Below, piece after piece: positions 1-7,592 of a stretch of 37,339 nucleotides of DNA. This DNA comes from CAYRLW01 sp964425215. Its GTDB lineage: Bacteria; Spirochaetota; Spirochaetia; Treponematales; Breznakiellaceae. Within the stretch, counting starts at the first letter, position 1. Each line of letters begins with the position of its first letter. The stretch covers positions 1 to 37,339 of the forward strand of contig CAYRLW010000039.1 in NCBI GenBank assembly GCA_964425215.1, written 5' to 3'. The notes under the pieces were generated by a model. The model did not search any database and had not been told where the DNA came from. It was given only the letters and a program-made list of their open reading frames with translations. Position numbers and translations under genes: made by a program.

Positions 1-55
1 CAAAAATACTGCAAGAGGTGTTTGCAAAAGTAACAGACTTTTGCAAACACCTCAA
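1..55. repeat. Right half of a dispersed hairpin repeat, cut by the window edge
   Basis: The window opens with AAAAATACTGCAAG followed by a perfect 17-bp stem (15-31 with 37-53) around the loop AACAG. The same arrangement, AAAAATACTGCAAG then a hairpin with an AAAAGTAAxAGACTTTT core, occurs at 18775-18828. The stem sequence differs between the two copies but both arms have changed together, so pairing is kept. The left half of this copy would lie outside the window. Confidence 0.8.
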
Positions 56-138
56 CGATTAGTTATGATCTTTACCAGCGCGGTTGTCAGGCGAAAATTG
101 GAACGGCTATCCCTAAGTTTGGAGGAAGGCGAACGTAC

Positions 139-194
139 GGGGCCGGCGCAGGCCGCGGGCGTAGGCCGCCGGCATCGGTCGCCGGCGCAGGCCG
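139..194. repeat. Degenerate 13-bp GC-rich tandem repeat
   Basis: Four 13-bp units follow each other: GGGGCCGGCGCAG (139-151), GCCGCGGGCGTAG (152-164), GCCGCCGGCATCG (165-177) and GTCGCCGGCGCAG (178-190), then a partial GCCG. The block is far richer in GC than its surroundings. It lies just beyond the 3' end of the minus-strand outer-membrane gene. No credible gene covers it; the open frame across 41-229 has low complexity and no ribosome site. Confidence 0.7.
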
Positions 195-223
195 AAAACG
201 GCCGCAGAAACTACCGGTTTCTG
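190..223 (-). terminator. Twin hairpins downstream of the export cassette, possible transcription end
   Basis: Immediately after the stop codon of the minus-strand outer-membrane gene are two small stem-loops. CAGAAAC pairs with GTTTCTG (205-211 with 217-223), and GGCCG pairs with CGGCC around AAAA (190-203). No clear T-tract follows on the minus strand, so an intrinsic terminator is only a possibility. The hairpins could instead protect the 3' end of the message. Confidence 0.35.
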
Positions 224-225
224 AA

Positions 226-1488
226 TTAGAAGCTCAGCTTTGCCCCAACGTAAACGCCGTTGTTGTCGTGGTATTGCCCGAAGTCTCCGGAATCGCCCAG
301 AAATAAAAAGGCTCCGGTAAACAACTCGAAACCATCGGCTACAGTCCAGGTTATTTTGGGCTTAATCAGAGCGTCAGGGGAGTTCAATCCTACGTAGGAA
401 AAGACTTCCGTCTTCACCGTATCCCGGAAGAATGTCCGGGATATCGCCAGGGTGATGGTATTTTTAAATTGATCGTCCAACAACGCCGAATCGTAATCCA
501 AAATTACATTTTGAATGAACTGAAGGCCCATCGTAATCCCGGCGATGGAATAGTCGGCTCCCACCAAATATTGAATCGCGGGCTTTTCCGCGTAGCCTGG
601 GGAAAATACCGTAAGGTTGCCTTGGTACCGCTTTACGCCGTAATAGGCCCCTTCAGATCGAAGGATTAGGGGACCCGCGGTAGCAGAGGCGGTGTATCCG
701 ACCACGTAGGTCTGGTAATATTCAGGCTTAACGGTTAGCGCGGTTAGCCCGGCGGGAGGCGTGATGGTCTTTGAAACCAACGTAAAAGCAGGGGTATCGT
801 TCCATAGCCAACCGCCCATGATAGACCCGTCAAAAGATTCCCCTAAATAAGAATACTTGGCGAAATACTCGCTGTTTTCCAGGGTAAACGATGGAGCATC
901 CGCCGGACTTACGGTGGGTTGTATAGGAAAGGGGATAGATGGTGCCCACATTGATGTTGAAGCTGGACTGATAGTCGGGGTAAACCAGGGAACCCACACC
1001 AGTTCTAAAGAGTGGTATCCCTGATAGAGGTCGAACTTGGTTGCGGTTACCGCCCGGCGGATCTCTTCAAAATCGGGAACCAAAAATTGGGAAAGGTCCT
1101 TGGTAGAGATAAGATCGGTGATGAATACCCCATCCCCCTTACCCCAGATAATTTGCTGTTTCCCGACGCGGAGGTCAAACAAGTCCTGGTGATAGTCCAG
1201 GTAGACCTCCCGCAGGTCGGGGGTTTGTACGACTCCGCTTCGTTCGTACAGAATCGGATTGGCGTAAAAATCCGTGGGACCGTTACTATAATTCATCCGC
1301 AGGTTCAGGGCGTTTTCGCTTATAAAATAATCCCCGTTGTTTAAGAGAGCCCCTACTTTGGTTCGCCCGTAGCCGTGTAACGTCAACCCATTTGGGGAGT
1401 CCGCGGTTTGGGCAAAGCTTATCGAGATGACAAACACCAACAAGCTTACGCCTACCAGCCACGGACGTACCTGTACTATTCCTTTCAT
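226..1488 (-). CDS. Outer-membrane beta-barrel protein, DUF1302-like
   Basis: A 420-residue exported protein. The N-terminus has a charged start, a hydrophobic stretch and a likely signal peptidase I site after SISFA. The C-terminus ends in LSF, and a terminal Phe is typical of outer-membrane barrels. Alternating aromatic and polar segments fit beta strands. The stretch around residues 100-140 (LRVGKQQIIWGKGDGVFITD, then an FEE motif) resembles the DUF1302 family, whose members often accompany RND/MMPL permeases and LolA-like proteins. The start codon directly follows the stop of the upstream gene (TAA then ATG), so it is the last gene of a three-gene operon. Inferred role: the outer-membrane component or acceptor for a hydrophobic cargo exported by the cassette. 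The barrel assignment is firm; the family name is moderate and the cargo unknown. Confidence 0.65.
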   Translation of the reverse strand: MKGIVQVRPWLVGVSLLVFVISISFAQTADSPNGLTLHGYGRTKVGALLNNGDYFISENALNLRMNYSNGPTDFYANPILYERSGVVQTPDLREVYLDYHQDLFDLRVGKQQIIWGKGDGVFITDLISTKDLSQFLVPDFEEIRRAVTATKFDLYQGYHSLELVWVPWFTPTISPASTSMWAPSIPFPIQPTVSPADAPSFTLENSEYFAKYSYLGESFDGSIMGGWLWNDTPAFTLVSKTITPPAGLTALTVKPEYYQTYVVGYTASATAGPLILRSEGAYYGVKRYQGNLTVFSPGYAEKPAIQYLVGADYSIAGITMGLQFIQNVILDYDSALLDDQFKNTITLAISRTFFRDTVKTEVFSYVGLNSPDALIKPKITWTVADGFELFTGAFLFLGDSGDFGQYHDNNGVYVGAKLSF

Positions 1489-2271
1489 TTACAACCCCCT
1501 TGTCATGGTGCGCTCGGTACATTGATCTTCCCGTAGCCCCGTATCAATGGTTACGTTGGAAAATTCCATAACCGTTTTGGTGTTTTTTTGAACATTTTTC
1601 ATTTCGGTTTTAGTAATAATCCAAAACCCAGAAATCTGTTCCACCCGGTCGATGGTCAAATCTTTTAAGTGTTTTCCCTTTTGGTCGTAGTATTCCCTCT
1701 GCAGACCAATCATTTTTTGTTTAGATACCCATGTAATAGTTTTGGAATACATGTATTTGGGGTCCTTGGGAACGCTTTCCACGACCCAGCAGTCCTCCCC
1801 GTTCACCGTTTCGGAACGAACAAGCTGGTGTTTATCCTCCGAAGGATGCCGATCCCCAAGGTCGTCGTAGGTAAAATCGGAACCCATAAAGTAGTCCCCC
1901 TTCCCCTCCGAGGAGATCCGTTTTACCCGCTTTAGGGCTGGCAAGTAGATCCATTGATCATCACTTTTACCGGCCTCCTTGTAGCTCCAGTTCATAAAAG
2001 AAGTACCCCGTACGTCCGCGGGACTCTGAAAAACCATGAGCTTTTTATCAACAGCTCCGAAACGACCCAGAATCTGCTTAATTTCTCGAACCCTGGTCCC
2101 GCCCCGGGTATCCATCAGGGTCATCACCAGGGTGCCGCTCATATCGGTTCCCTGGGGTCGATCGTAGACCCCCTGCATAATTTCGGCACCCGTGGGGTCC
2201 GCGAAAACTGCGACGGTCCCTAATAACGCGATGGAACCGATAAGTATCCATTTTTTTTGTAACCTGTTCAT
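1489..2271 (-). CDS. LolA-like periplasmic protein (outer membrane lipoprotein-sorting family)
   Basis: A 260-residue protein with an N-terminal signal peptide (about residues 1-25, cleavage near VFADP). The mature part is beta-rich and carries features usual in the outer-membrane lipoprotein-sorting (LolA_like) family: the opening AEIMQGVYDRPQG, a WIYLPALKRVKRISSEGKGD segment, and a later DLTIDRVEQISGFWI strand pair. Family members have a LolA/LolB-like half-barrel that shields lipid or lipoprotein cargo in the periplasm. The start overlaps the permease stop by four bases (ATGA), so the two are translationally coupled. The gene order permease, LolA-like, outer-membrane barrel suggests a relay from inner to outer membrane. 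The cargo cannot be told from sequence. Confidence 0.75.
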   Translation of the reverse strand: MNRLQKKWILIGSIALLGTVAVFADPTGAEIMQGVYDRPQGTDMSGTLVMTLMDTRGGTRVREIKQILGRFGAVDKKLMVFQSPADVRGTSFMNWSYKEAGKSDDQWIYLPALKRVKRISSEGKGDYFMGSDFTYDDLGDRHPSEDKHQLVRSETVNGEDCWVVESVPKDPKYMYSKTITWVSKQKMIGLQREYYDQKGKHLKDLTIDRVEQISGFWIITKTEMKNVQKNTKTVMEFSNVTIDTGLREDQCTERTMTRGL

Positions 2272-4619
2272 TTGTTTTTCTCCTTAACGCTGGTATACGT
2301 GTACCTCAGTACGAGGAACATGATAGTTACGGTACTAATAAAGGCGATCATCATGTTAAAGGACACCAGGGCTCCTACTTGCCGGTTGGGGGGGAAAACC
2401 GAAAAAAGGAGGACCAGGAAGCCCGCGATAACGATGGCGGCGTTGAGAAATACCGCCCGACCGGTTAAACCCATGGAAAACTGTCCCGAGATCACCGGGT
2501 CCTTTGTTTTCTTAAGGGTTTCCCGGTACCGATCGATAAAATGGATCCCGTAATCGACCCCAATGCCCACCGCGATGCTGGAAATGATGGCGGTAGAGGT
2601 GGTCAGGGGAATATTGAAGAGCCCCATAACCCCAAAGTTGGCCAGCATGGCGATACTAACCGGAATGGCGGCGATAAAGCCCAAAATCAAACTTTTAAAC
2701 ATGTAGGCCACCAAAAGAATAACGATAACTACGGACATCCAAAGACTGCTGATCTGCCCCTGCAGGATTAGGTCGGCGAAAACCATGCTCTTGTAACCAG
2801 ATCCAGCGTAATGGACGCCTACCCCTTGTTCGGCAAACTTGGGAGAATAGGAATCAAAATAGGCCACCACCCGGCGGATAGTCTGGGTATCGTCGCTTTT
2901 CAGTTGAACCGTGAGATTCGCCCCCCGATAATCCGTATCCACAACCTTCCACAGGTTATCCGGATCCCCGGACATTTCGTATAAGAGCAAATATTGGGCA
3001 ATGAGATCTGAATCATTGGGAATCGTATCAAATTCAATCCGGTCCTCGTGCATTACCCGGTTCATGCGCCGAAGGTAATCGGTAATGGATGTGGCGTCTC
3101 CAACCTTTTCCAGGGCAAGGACACCCTTTTGGGCTTCGTTCAAAAGGTTTAACACCGCCGGTTTTTTAAAGGTATCCGGATCGGAGGAGTCCAGGATGAC
3201 ATTCAAGGTCGAAGTTCCCCCGAAGTTTTTATTGATAAAGGCGTCGGTTTTAACTATGTCGCTGTTTTTTTCAAAATTAGCAAGGAAACTGCTGTTTATC
3301 CAAACTCGGCTCAACCCAAAGACAGAGAGGGCAACCACGATGATAACGCCAAGAATTACAAAACGGGGATGATCAATCACCGTATCGGAAAAGCGGCTAC
3401 CAAATCCATTTTGTTTTTCTAATGTAGACTCCCTAGCCTTATCGTCGGGATCTACTTCTTTGGGGCTGATTTTTGGATCGTCTTTTTTAATGGCCCTTTT
3501 CTGTACCCGTTTAGTTCCAAATAGCATAATCCCCGCGGGAATTAACAACATGGTCAGAATAAGTTCCATCAAAACGCCAAAAGCGGAAAAGACACCAAAC
3601 CATTTGACCGGAAAAACTTGGGAAGTTAAAAGGGATACAAAACCCGCCATGGTAGTAAGGGCGGCAAACAGCACGGGGCTAAAGATAACATCGATTACGT
3701 TCGCAACAGCCGCGTACCGGTCCGCGTCGGGGTTTTGGCGGGTAAAATAATCGATCTGGTTATACAGATGGATCCCGTAGGCAACCCCTATGGCGATTAG
3801 CATAACCGGTATCATGATGGAAACCGTGTAGATAGGCACACCAACCGCCAACATGAGTCCAAAGGCCCAAAGGGTACTGCAGAGAACTACGGCCAGAACC
3901 AACAGGGTTCGAGAGACCCGCCGTAAAACCAAAAAGAGCACCAGGGTGATGACCAGGATCACCAGGGGACCCATACGGGCCATATCCCGGGGACCTAAAA
4001 TTGCCATGGTCCCCTCGACGATGGGGCGGCCGGCCACGTATACCCGTTCGGGGCCCTGATATTTCTTCGCCAAATTGAGAATCCGGTTGTACAGATCCTG
4101 GGAAAACTGGCCCTTGGCTAGATCTACCATGATCAGGGTCGTTTTTTCATCCTTGGAGACCAATCGCCCATAGACCATGGTGTTCTCCCGAACCAACTGG
4201 CCAATGGCCGCCACTTCTTGGGTCGTAGTAGGCACGTCGGTATAGAATTTACGCACATCTAGTCCATCGCCGGTGCCCACAATGTTATCCGCCGTGTGGA
4301 GGGAACGGATATCCTTGGCCTCTATCTCCTTGAATTGGGCCAGATCGTCCTCCATCCTTACAATTTTCCCCAGAGTTTCCGGGTTGTACACCGAAACGGG
4401 GTGTTCAATCGCGATAAGAATGGCATCCCTAATTCGAAACCGCTCATCTGCCTGGTCGCTATACACAAAGGCCGGATGGTCTTTGGGCATGTATTCGTCC
4501 AAATTGGTCTCCATCCGAATGTTTGAACGGATTTCCAGGACCGACAACAGGGTAATAAGTCCGACGACCACCAAAACCCAAACCGGCCTACGGGCCGCTA
4601 CCTTAAAAAAATGTTTCAT
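2268..4619 (-). CDS. RND superfamily permease, MMPL/HAE3 type
   Basis: A 783-residue inner-membrane transporter with the duplicated RND layout. TM1 is near residues 13-30, the first periplasmic domain spans about 35-210, and a five-helix bundle about 215-370. A charged cytoplasmic linker (375-415) precedes TM7 (about 420-440), a second periplasmic domain (440-625) and a second bundle (630-775). The repeated TM4-type motif appears as GVAYGIH near 279-285 and GVDYGIH near 687-693. MMPL-type proteins usually have an Asp-Tyr pair in both, for proton relay; here the first half has Ala280 where Asp is expected, so coupling may rest on Asp689. The length suits HAE3 permeases that move lipids or hydrophobic molecules. 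It has a good ribosome site (AAGGAG) and a palindromic operator 41 bp upstream. Confidence 0.85.
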   Translation of the reverse strand: MKHFFKVAARRPVWVLVVVGLITLLSVLEIRSNIRMETNLDEYMPKDHPAFVYSDQADERFRIRDAILIAIEHPVSVYNPETLGKIVRMEDDLAQFKEIEAKDIRSLHTADNIVGTGDGLDVRKFYTDVPTTTQEVAAIGQLVRENTMVYGRLVSKDEKTTLIMVDLAKGQFSQDLYNRILNLAKKYQGPERVYVAGRPIVEGTMAILGPRDMARMGPLVILVITLVLFLVLRRVSRTLLVLAVVLCSTLWAFGLMLAVGVPIYTVSIMIPVMLIAIGVAYGIHLYNQIDYFTRQNPDADRYAAVANVIDVIFSPVLFAALTTMAGFVSLLTSQVFPVKWFGVFSAFGVLMELILTMLLIPAGIMLFGTKRVQKRAIKKDDPKISPKEVDPDDKARESTLEKQNGFGSRFSDTVIDHPRFVILGVIIVVALSVFGLSRVWINSSFLANFEKNSDIVKTDAFINKNFGGTSTLNVILDSSDPDTFKKPAVLNLLNEAQKGVLALEKVGDATSITDYLRRMNRVMHEDRIEFDTIPNDSDLIAQYLLLYEMSGDPDNLWKVVDTDYRGANLTVQLKSDDTQTIRRVVAYFDSYSPKFAEQGVGVHYAGSGYKSMVFADLILQGQISSLWMSVVIVILLVAYMFKSLILGFIAAIPVSIAMLANFGVMGLFNIPLTTSTAIISSIAVGIGVDYGIHFIDRYRETLKKTKDPVISGQFSMGLTGRAVFLNAAIVIAGFLVLLFSVFPPNRQVGALVSFNMMIAFISTVTIMFLVLRYTYTSVKEKNK

Positions 4620-4660
4620 GTACCATTCTCCTTGCTCTTACTATTCTCTAGGACCCCAAA

Positions 4661-4682
4661 TGTTAGTTATCGATAATTAACA
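4661..4682. promoter_or_regulatory. TetR-type operator in front of the RND permease operon
   Basis: A 22-bp near-perfect palindrome: TGTTAGTTATC followed directly by GATAATTAACA, with one mismatch between half sites. It is identical at 18 of 22 positions to the palindrome at 5366-5387 before the repressor gene. Its near edge is 41 bp upstream of the permease ATG. A promoter using either upstream TTGTAG (4696-4701) or TTGCCA (4688-4693) on the minus strand would put its -10 box inside this site. Confidence 0.75.
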
Positions 4683-4761
4683 TTTAATGGCAAAACTACA
4701 ATTTCACATCGACCGACCCGGAGGCTCCACCAATTTTGTCAAACCGGAGAAAAAAGACCCA

Positions 4762-5343
4762 TTAACGATGGCTTCGAAGAAGGTCCTTCGCCGAATCCAC
4801 AAACCTTTTTGTCCGATCCTCCAGAGAAAACGAAAAATTTTCCATCCGCCAGGTAGAAACCAGCAATCTAAAGCCTCCTATCAGCATGAGCGCGGAGGTT
4901 CCGCTATCCAAACCTTTTTTAAACTCCCCGCTCCGTTTTCCCTGCTCCAGATGATTTTCTATCCATCGAAAGGTCTGATCCATCGTAGCCTGTATCCGTT
5001 GAAAGAGGATCCCATCGCTACGAAAAATATCCTCCGAAAATAAAATAACCGTTAGGGTGGGTTCCTGTTCAAAGAGCCGCGCTTGGCCGATGAAAAAAGC
5101 GTGAAGAATCGCCGAAACGTCGCCATGCTCTTTAGCCGCTGTCAGAATCACCGCGTTGCGGGTTTCTTCAATTTTGTCCACCACCGCTTGTAGGATATCG
5201 GACTTGGACGCGAAATGCCGGTAGATGGCCGGTTCGGTAACCCCGATGGTGGTGGCGATTTTTTTTATCGTTAATTCCTGAATACCCCGCTGGGAAATCA
5301 ACTTCAAGGTTTCCCTCACAATGTCATTCTGCCGATCGTTCAT
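4762..5343 (-). CDS. TetR/AcrR family transcriptional repressor
   Basis: A 193-residue regulator. Residues 1-50 form the TetR DNA-binding domain: a first helix (IVRETLKLISQRG), then LTIKKIATTIGV and TEPAIYRHFASKSDIL, the classic helix-turn-helix ending in YRHF and a K-x-D/E-L segment. The remaining 140 residues are a helical ligand-binding and dimerisation domain with no recognisable ligand signature. The length is usual for the family. It is transcribed in the same direction as the permease, 142 bp upstream of it, with its own promoter and operator. Matching palindromes before both units suggest that it represses itself and the export cassette until a hydrophobic ligand binds; this is inference. 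Ribosome site GGGGTG lies about 6 nt before the ATG. Confidence 0.9.
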   Translation of the reverse strand: MNDRQNDIVRETLKLISQRGIQELTIKKIATTIGVTEPAIYRHFASKSDILQAVVDKIEETRNAVILTAAKEHGDVSAILHAFFIGQARLFEQEPTLTVILFSEDIFRSDGILFQRIQATMDQTFRWIENHLEQGKRSGEFKKGLDSGTSALMLIGGFRLLVSTWRMENFSFSLEDRTKRFVDSAKDLLRSHR

Positions 5344-5365
5344 CCATCACCCCATTCGCTTGTAT

Positions 5366-5387
5366 TGTTAGTTATTTATCACTAACA
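5366..5387. promoter_or_regulatory. TetR-type operator overlapping the repressor promoter
   Basis: A 22-bp inverted repeat with TGTTAGT (5366-5372) and ACTAACA (5381-5387) arms. It overlaps the -10 box of the minus-strand repressor promoter (5384-5389), so binding should block RNA polymerase. It matches the site at 4661-4682 at 18 of 22 positions. Confidence 0.75.
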
Positions 5388-5412
5388 TACGAAATAAAAC
5401 CGATTTTGTCAA
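5384..5412 (-). promoter_or_regulatory. Sigma70-like promoter of the tetR gene
   Basis: On the minus strand, TTGACA (5407-5412), a 17-nt spacer, then TATGTT (5384-5389). This is close to consensus and about 40 nt upstream of the repressor start codon. The operator palindrome begins inside the -10 box. Confidence 0.75.
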
Positions 5413-5465
5413 TAGTGGGGTTTATAAAAAGTGTTTTTTATACGAAGGTGCCTTCCTCTCTTACC

Positions 5466-5529
5466 TTGACATTTTTGTCAATATTGTTATTCTATAAAAG
5501 TTATTTCGACAAAATATAGACATAATGTC
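5466..5529 (+). promoter_or_regulatory. Cluster of TTGACA/TGTCAA palindromes upstream of the fatty-acid operon
   Basis: Between the repressor promoter and fabH are a perfect inverted repeat, TTGACA-TTTT-TGTCAA (5466-5481), and a second, GACAT-A-ATGTC (5519-5529), with CGACAAAAT (5507-5515) between them. The word TTTTGTCAATA occurs twice, at 5404-5414 and 5473-5483. The region is AT-rich and must contain the fab promoter, but no -35/-10 pair with normal spacing stands out. The motifs do not match FapR, FabT or FadR sites as I know them. Confidence 0.45.
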
Positions 5530-5545
5530 ATAAGTGAGGATTATT

Positions 5546-6580
5546 ATGGCCATAGAAATTGTAGCGACGGGAAAGGCGGTTCCTTCCCGCCGCGTTACCA
5601 ACGACGATTTAGCTACCCAATTGGATACTTCGGACGAGTGGATCCGTTCCCATACAGGAATTGGGTCTCGGCATATCGCCGACGATTCGGTCGCCACGAG
5701 CGATTTGGCGCTGGAAGCGTCAAAAAAAGCCTTGGAGATGTTAATAGAAAGGGACCCCAGCCTAGGGGGGTCGATGGAAGCGGCGGTTCAATCTTTGGAT
5801 TTAGTGGTTCTAGCCACCGCCAGCGGAGACTACTTTGGATTTCCCGCAACGGCTTGTATAGTGCAGGATAAGTTAGGGGCTACCAACGCGGGGGCTATGG
5901 ACGTGGGGGCCGGGTGTACGGGGTTTATTTACGCCCTGGACGCGGCGGCGGGAATGCTTTCCATAGGTCGAAATAAAAAACGGGCCCTGGTTATAGGGGC
6001 TGAAATACTTACCCGAATTACCGATTGGTCCGACCGGGGGTCGGCGGTCCTTTTTGGCGACGGGGCAGGGGCGGTAATTTTGGATAAAACCGACGCTCCC
6101 ATATCGGGTCCGCGTAAGCGGGGACTCTTTTATTCAATTTTAGGAGCCGAAGGCTCCGGGGCTGAACACCTGATTATGGAACGGGGGGGGACCCGGAAAC
6201 CCTACGTTAAAGGGGAAACCATCGATGTGCCGCCCCATATTTTTATGAACGGCAGGGCGGTTTACAACTTCGCCGTCCGGGTCATCACGGATACCATAGA
6301 AAAACTATTACAAGACGAGGGACTTACCATTGATGACGTTAGCCGCATCGTCCCCCATCAGGCTAACGCTCGGATCGTCCAAGCGGCGGCAAAACGGTTA
6401 GGCATTCCAGAAGAAAAGTTCTTCCTTAATATTGAAGAATACGCCAACACATCCTCCGCCTCCGTCCCCATCGCCCTGGACGAGTTAAACCGAAGCGGCA
6501 AAATACAGAAGGGAGACCTGATTATGACCCTGGGTTTTGGCGCGGGGCTGACCTACGGGGGGAACCTTATCCTATGGTAA
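5546..6580 (+). CDS. fabH: 3-oxoacyl-ACP synthase III (KAS III)
   Basis: A 344-residue enzyme that starts fatty-acid synthesis by condensing an acyl-CoA with malonyl-ACP. The Cys-His-Asn triad is visible: Cys124 in VGAGCTGF, His271 in VPHQANARI and Asn301 in YANTSSASVP. The N-terminus (IVATGKAVPSRRVTNDDL) and the end (GFGAGLTYGGNLILW) are typical. The ATG at 5546 is chosen because GAGG sits 7 nt upstream; an in-frame GTG at 5534 would overlap that site. It is the first gene of the fab-acc operon and overlaps fabD by 7 bp. A 30-residue stretch near 60-85 (ERDPSLGGSMEAAVQ) is slightly longer than in the E. coli protein. Confidence 0.96.
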   Translation: MAIEIVATGKAVPSRRVTNDDLATQLDTSDEWIRSHTGIGSRHIADDSVATSDLALEASKKALEMLIERDPSLGGSMEAAVQSLDLVVLATASGDYFGFPATACIVQDKLGATNAGAMDVGAGCTGFIYALDAAAGMLSIGRNKKRALVIGAEILTRITDWSDRGSAVLFGDGAGAVILDKTDAPISGPRKRGLFYSILGAEGSGAEHLIMERGGTRKPYVKGETIDVPPHIFMNGRAVYNFAVRVITDTIEKLLQDEGLTIDDVSRIVPHQANARIVQAAAKRLGIPEEKFFLNIEEYANTSSASVPIALDELNRSGKIQKGDLIMTLGFGAGLTYGGNLILW

Positions 6581-7572
6581 ACTCTAAGGCTAAAGCGATC
6601 TTTTTGTTCCCCGGCCAGGGGGCCCAATATCCTCTTATGGCCATGGATCTTTTGGAAGCCCACGATTCGGTCCAACGCTTGTTTAAAACCGCTTCCCAAG
6701 CGGCGGGCCAGGATCTGGAAGCTCTGTTACGAAATTCCGACGCGGATACCCTTAAAAGAACCGATGTGTCCCAACCGGCCATTACGATAGCCAATTTGGC
6801 GGCGGCGACGGTGCTCCAGGAACGGGGTATTTCTCCCATGGCCTGCGCGGGTTTCAGTTTGGGAGAGTACGCGGCCCTGGCCATCGCGGGGGTCCTTTCG
6901 GTGGAAGATTGTATGGCCCTGGTAAGTCGGCGGGGTGCGGCTATGCAGAGGGCCGCCGACCGGATCACCCAGCGGAGCGCCGGAGCCGGGGGATCCAACG
7001 CCCCGGGAATGGCGGCGGTTTTGGGGCTGTCCCCCGACCAGGTGGAAGCTCTGCTTGCCCAATGGTCCGCCGAGGGCTTAAAGGAGCTTTACGCGGCTAA
7101 CTTTAATTCCCCCAAACAGGTGGTCGTGGCAGGGACCTCGGCCAGCTTGGCGGAGGCGGAAAAACGGTTCAAGGAAGCCGGAGCCCGAAGGGTTTTGCGG
7201 CTCCCGGTGGCGGGGCCCTTCCATTCACCCCTCATCGCCGAAGCGGCGGAAGAGTTTGGCCCCCTGCTAGAAGCGATCACCTTTAAGGACCCCCAGCTAC
7301 CCCTCTTTTCCAACGTAACGGGAAAACGAGTTTCCTCGGGTGCGGAGGCTAAGGCCCTGGCCCTCAAACAAATAACCTCACCGGTCCGCTGGACCGTGGA
7401 AGAAGCGGCCATCGGGGAACTTAATCCCCCGGCGGTGTTGGAAGTCGGACCCGGCAAGGTGCTCCAGGGCCTTTGGAAGGATTATGGAAGCCCCATCCCC
7501 TGTTATAGCTCGGGAACCCTAGGGGACATCGATGCGGTTCTTACCGCCTTGATCCATGAATACAGTGATTAA
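6574..7572 (+). CDS. fabD: Malonyl-CoA:ACP transacylase
   Basis: A 332-residue cytosolic enzyme that moves malonyl from CoA to ACP, supplying FabH and FabF. Visible motifs are the N-terminal FPGQGAQYP, the nucleophile Ser95 in AGFSLGEYAAL and His217 in AGPFHSPLI. A loop around residues 128-150 (ITQRSAGAGGSNAPGM) is somewhat long for the family. The ATG overlaps the end of fabH by 7 bp in another frame, indicating coupled translation. Length and order fit FabD well. Confidence 0.96.
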   Translation: MVNSKAKAIFLFPGQGAQYPLMAMDLLEAHDSVQRLFKTASQAAGQDLEALLRNSDADTLKRTDVSQPAITIANLAAATVLQERGISPMACAGFSLGEYAALAIAGVLSVEDCMALVSRRGAAMQRAADRITQRSAGAGGSNAPGMAAVLGLSPDQVEALLAQWSAEGLKELYAANFNSPKQVVVAGTSASLAEAEKRFKEAGARRVLRLPVAGPFHSPLIAEAAEEFGPLLEAITFKDPQLPLFSNVTGKRVSSGAEAKALALKQITSPVRWTVEEAAIGELNPPAVLEVGPGKVLQGLWKDYGSPIPCYSSGTLGDIDAVLTALIHEYSD

Positions 7573-7592
7573 TCGTTAACAAGGAAAAAAGA

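Noticed and set aside
41..229. Open frame of 62 codons on the plus strand
   Set aside because: It runs through a hairpin and the GC-rich tandem repeat, has biased composition and no ribosome site.
4687..5043. 118-codon open frame on the plus strand
   Set aside because: It lies antisense to the well-supported tetR gene and has no family resemblance.
5366..5529. FapR- or FabT-type operator upstream of fabH
   Set aside because: The palindromes here have TGTTAGT or TTGACA arms, which do not match the consensus of those regulators as I know them.
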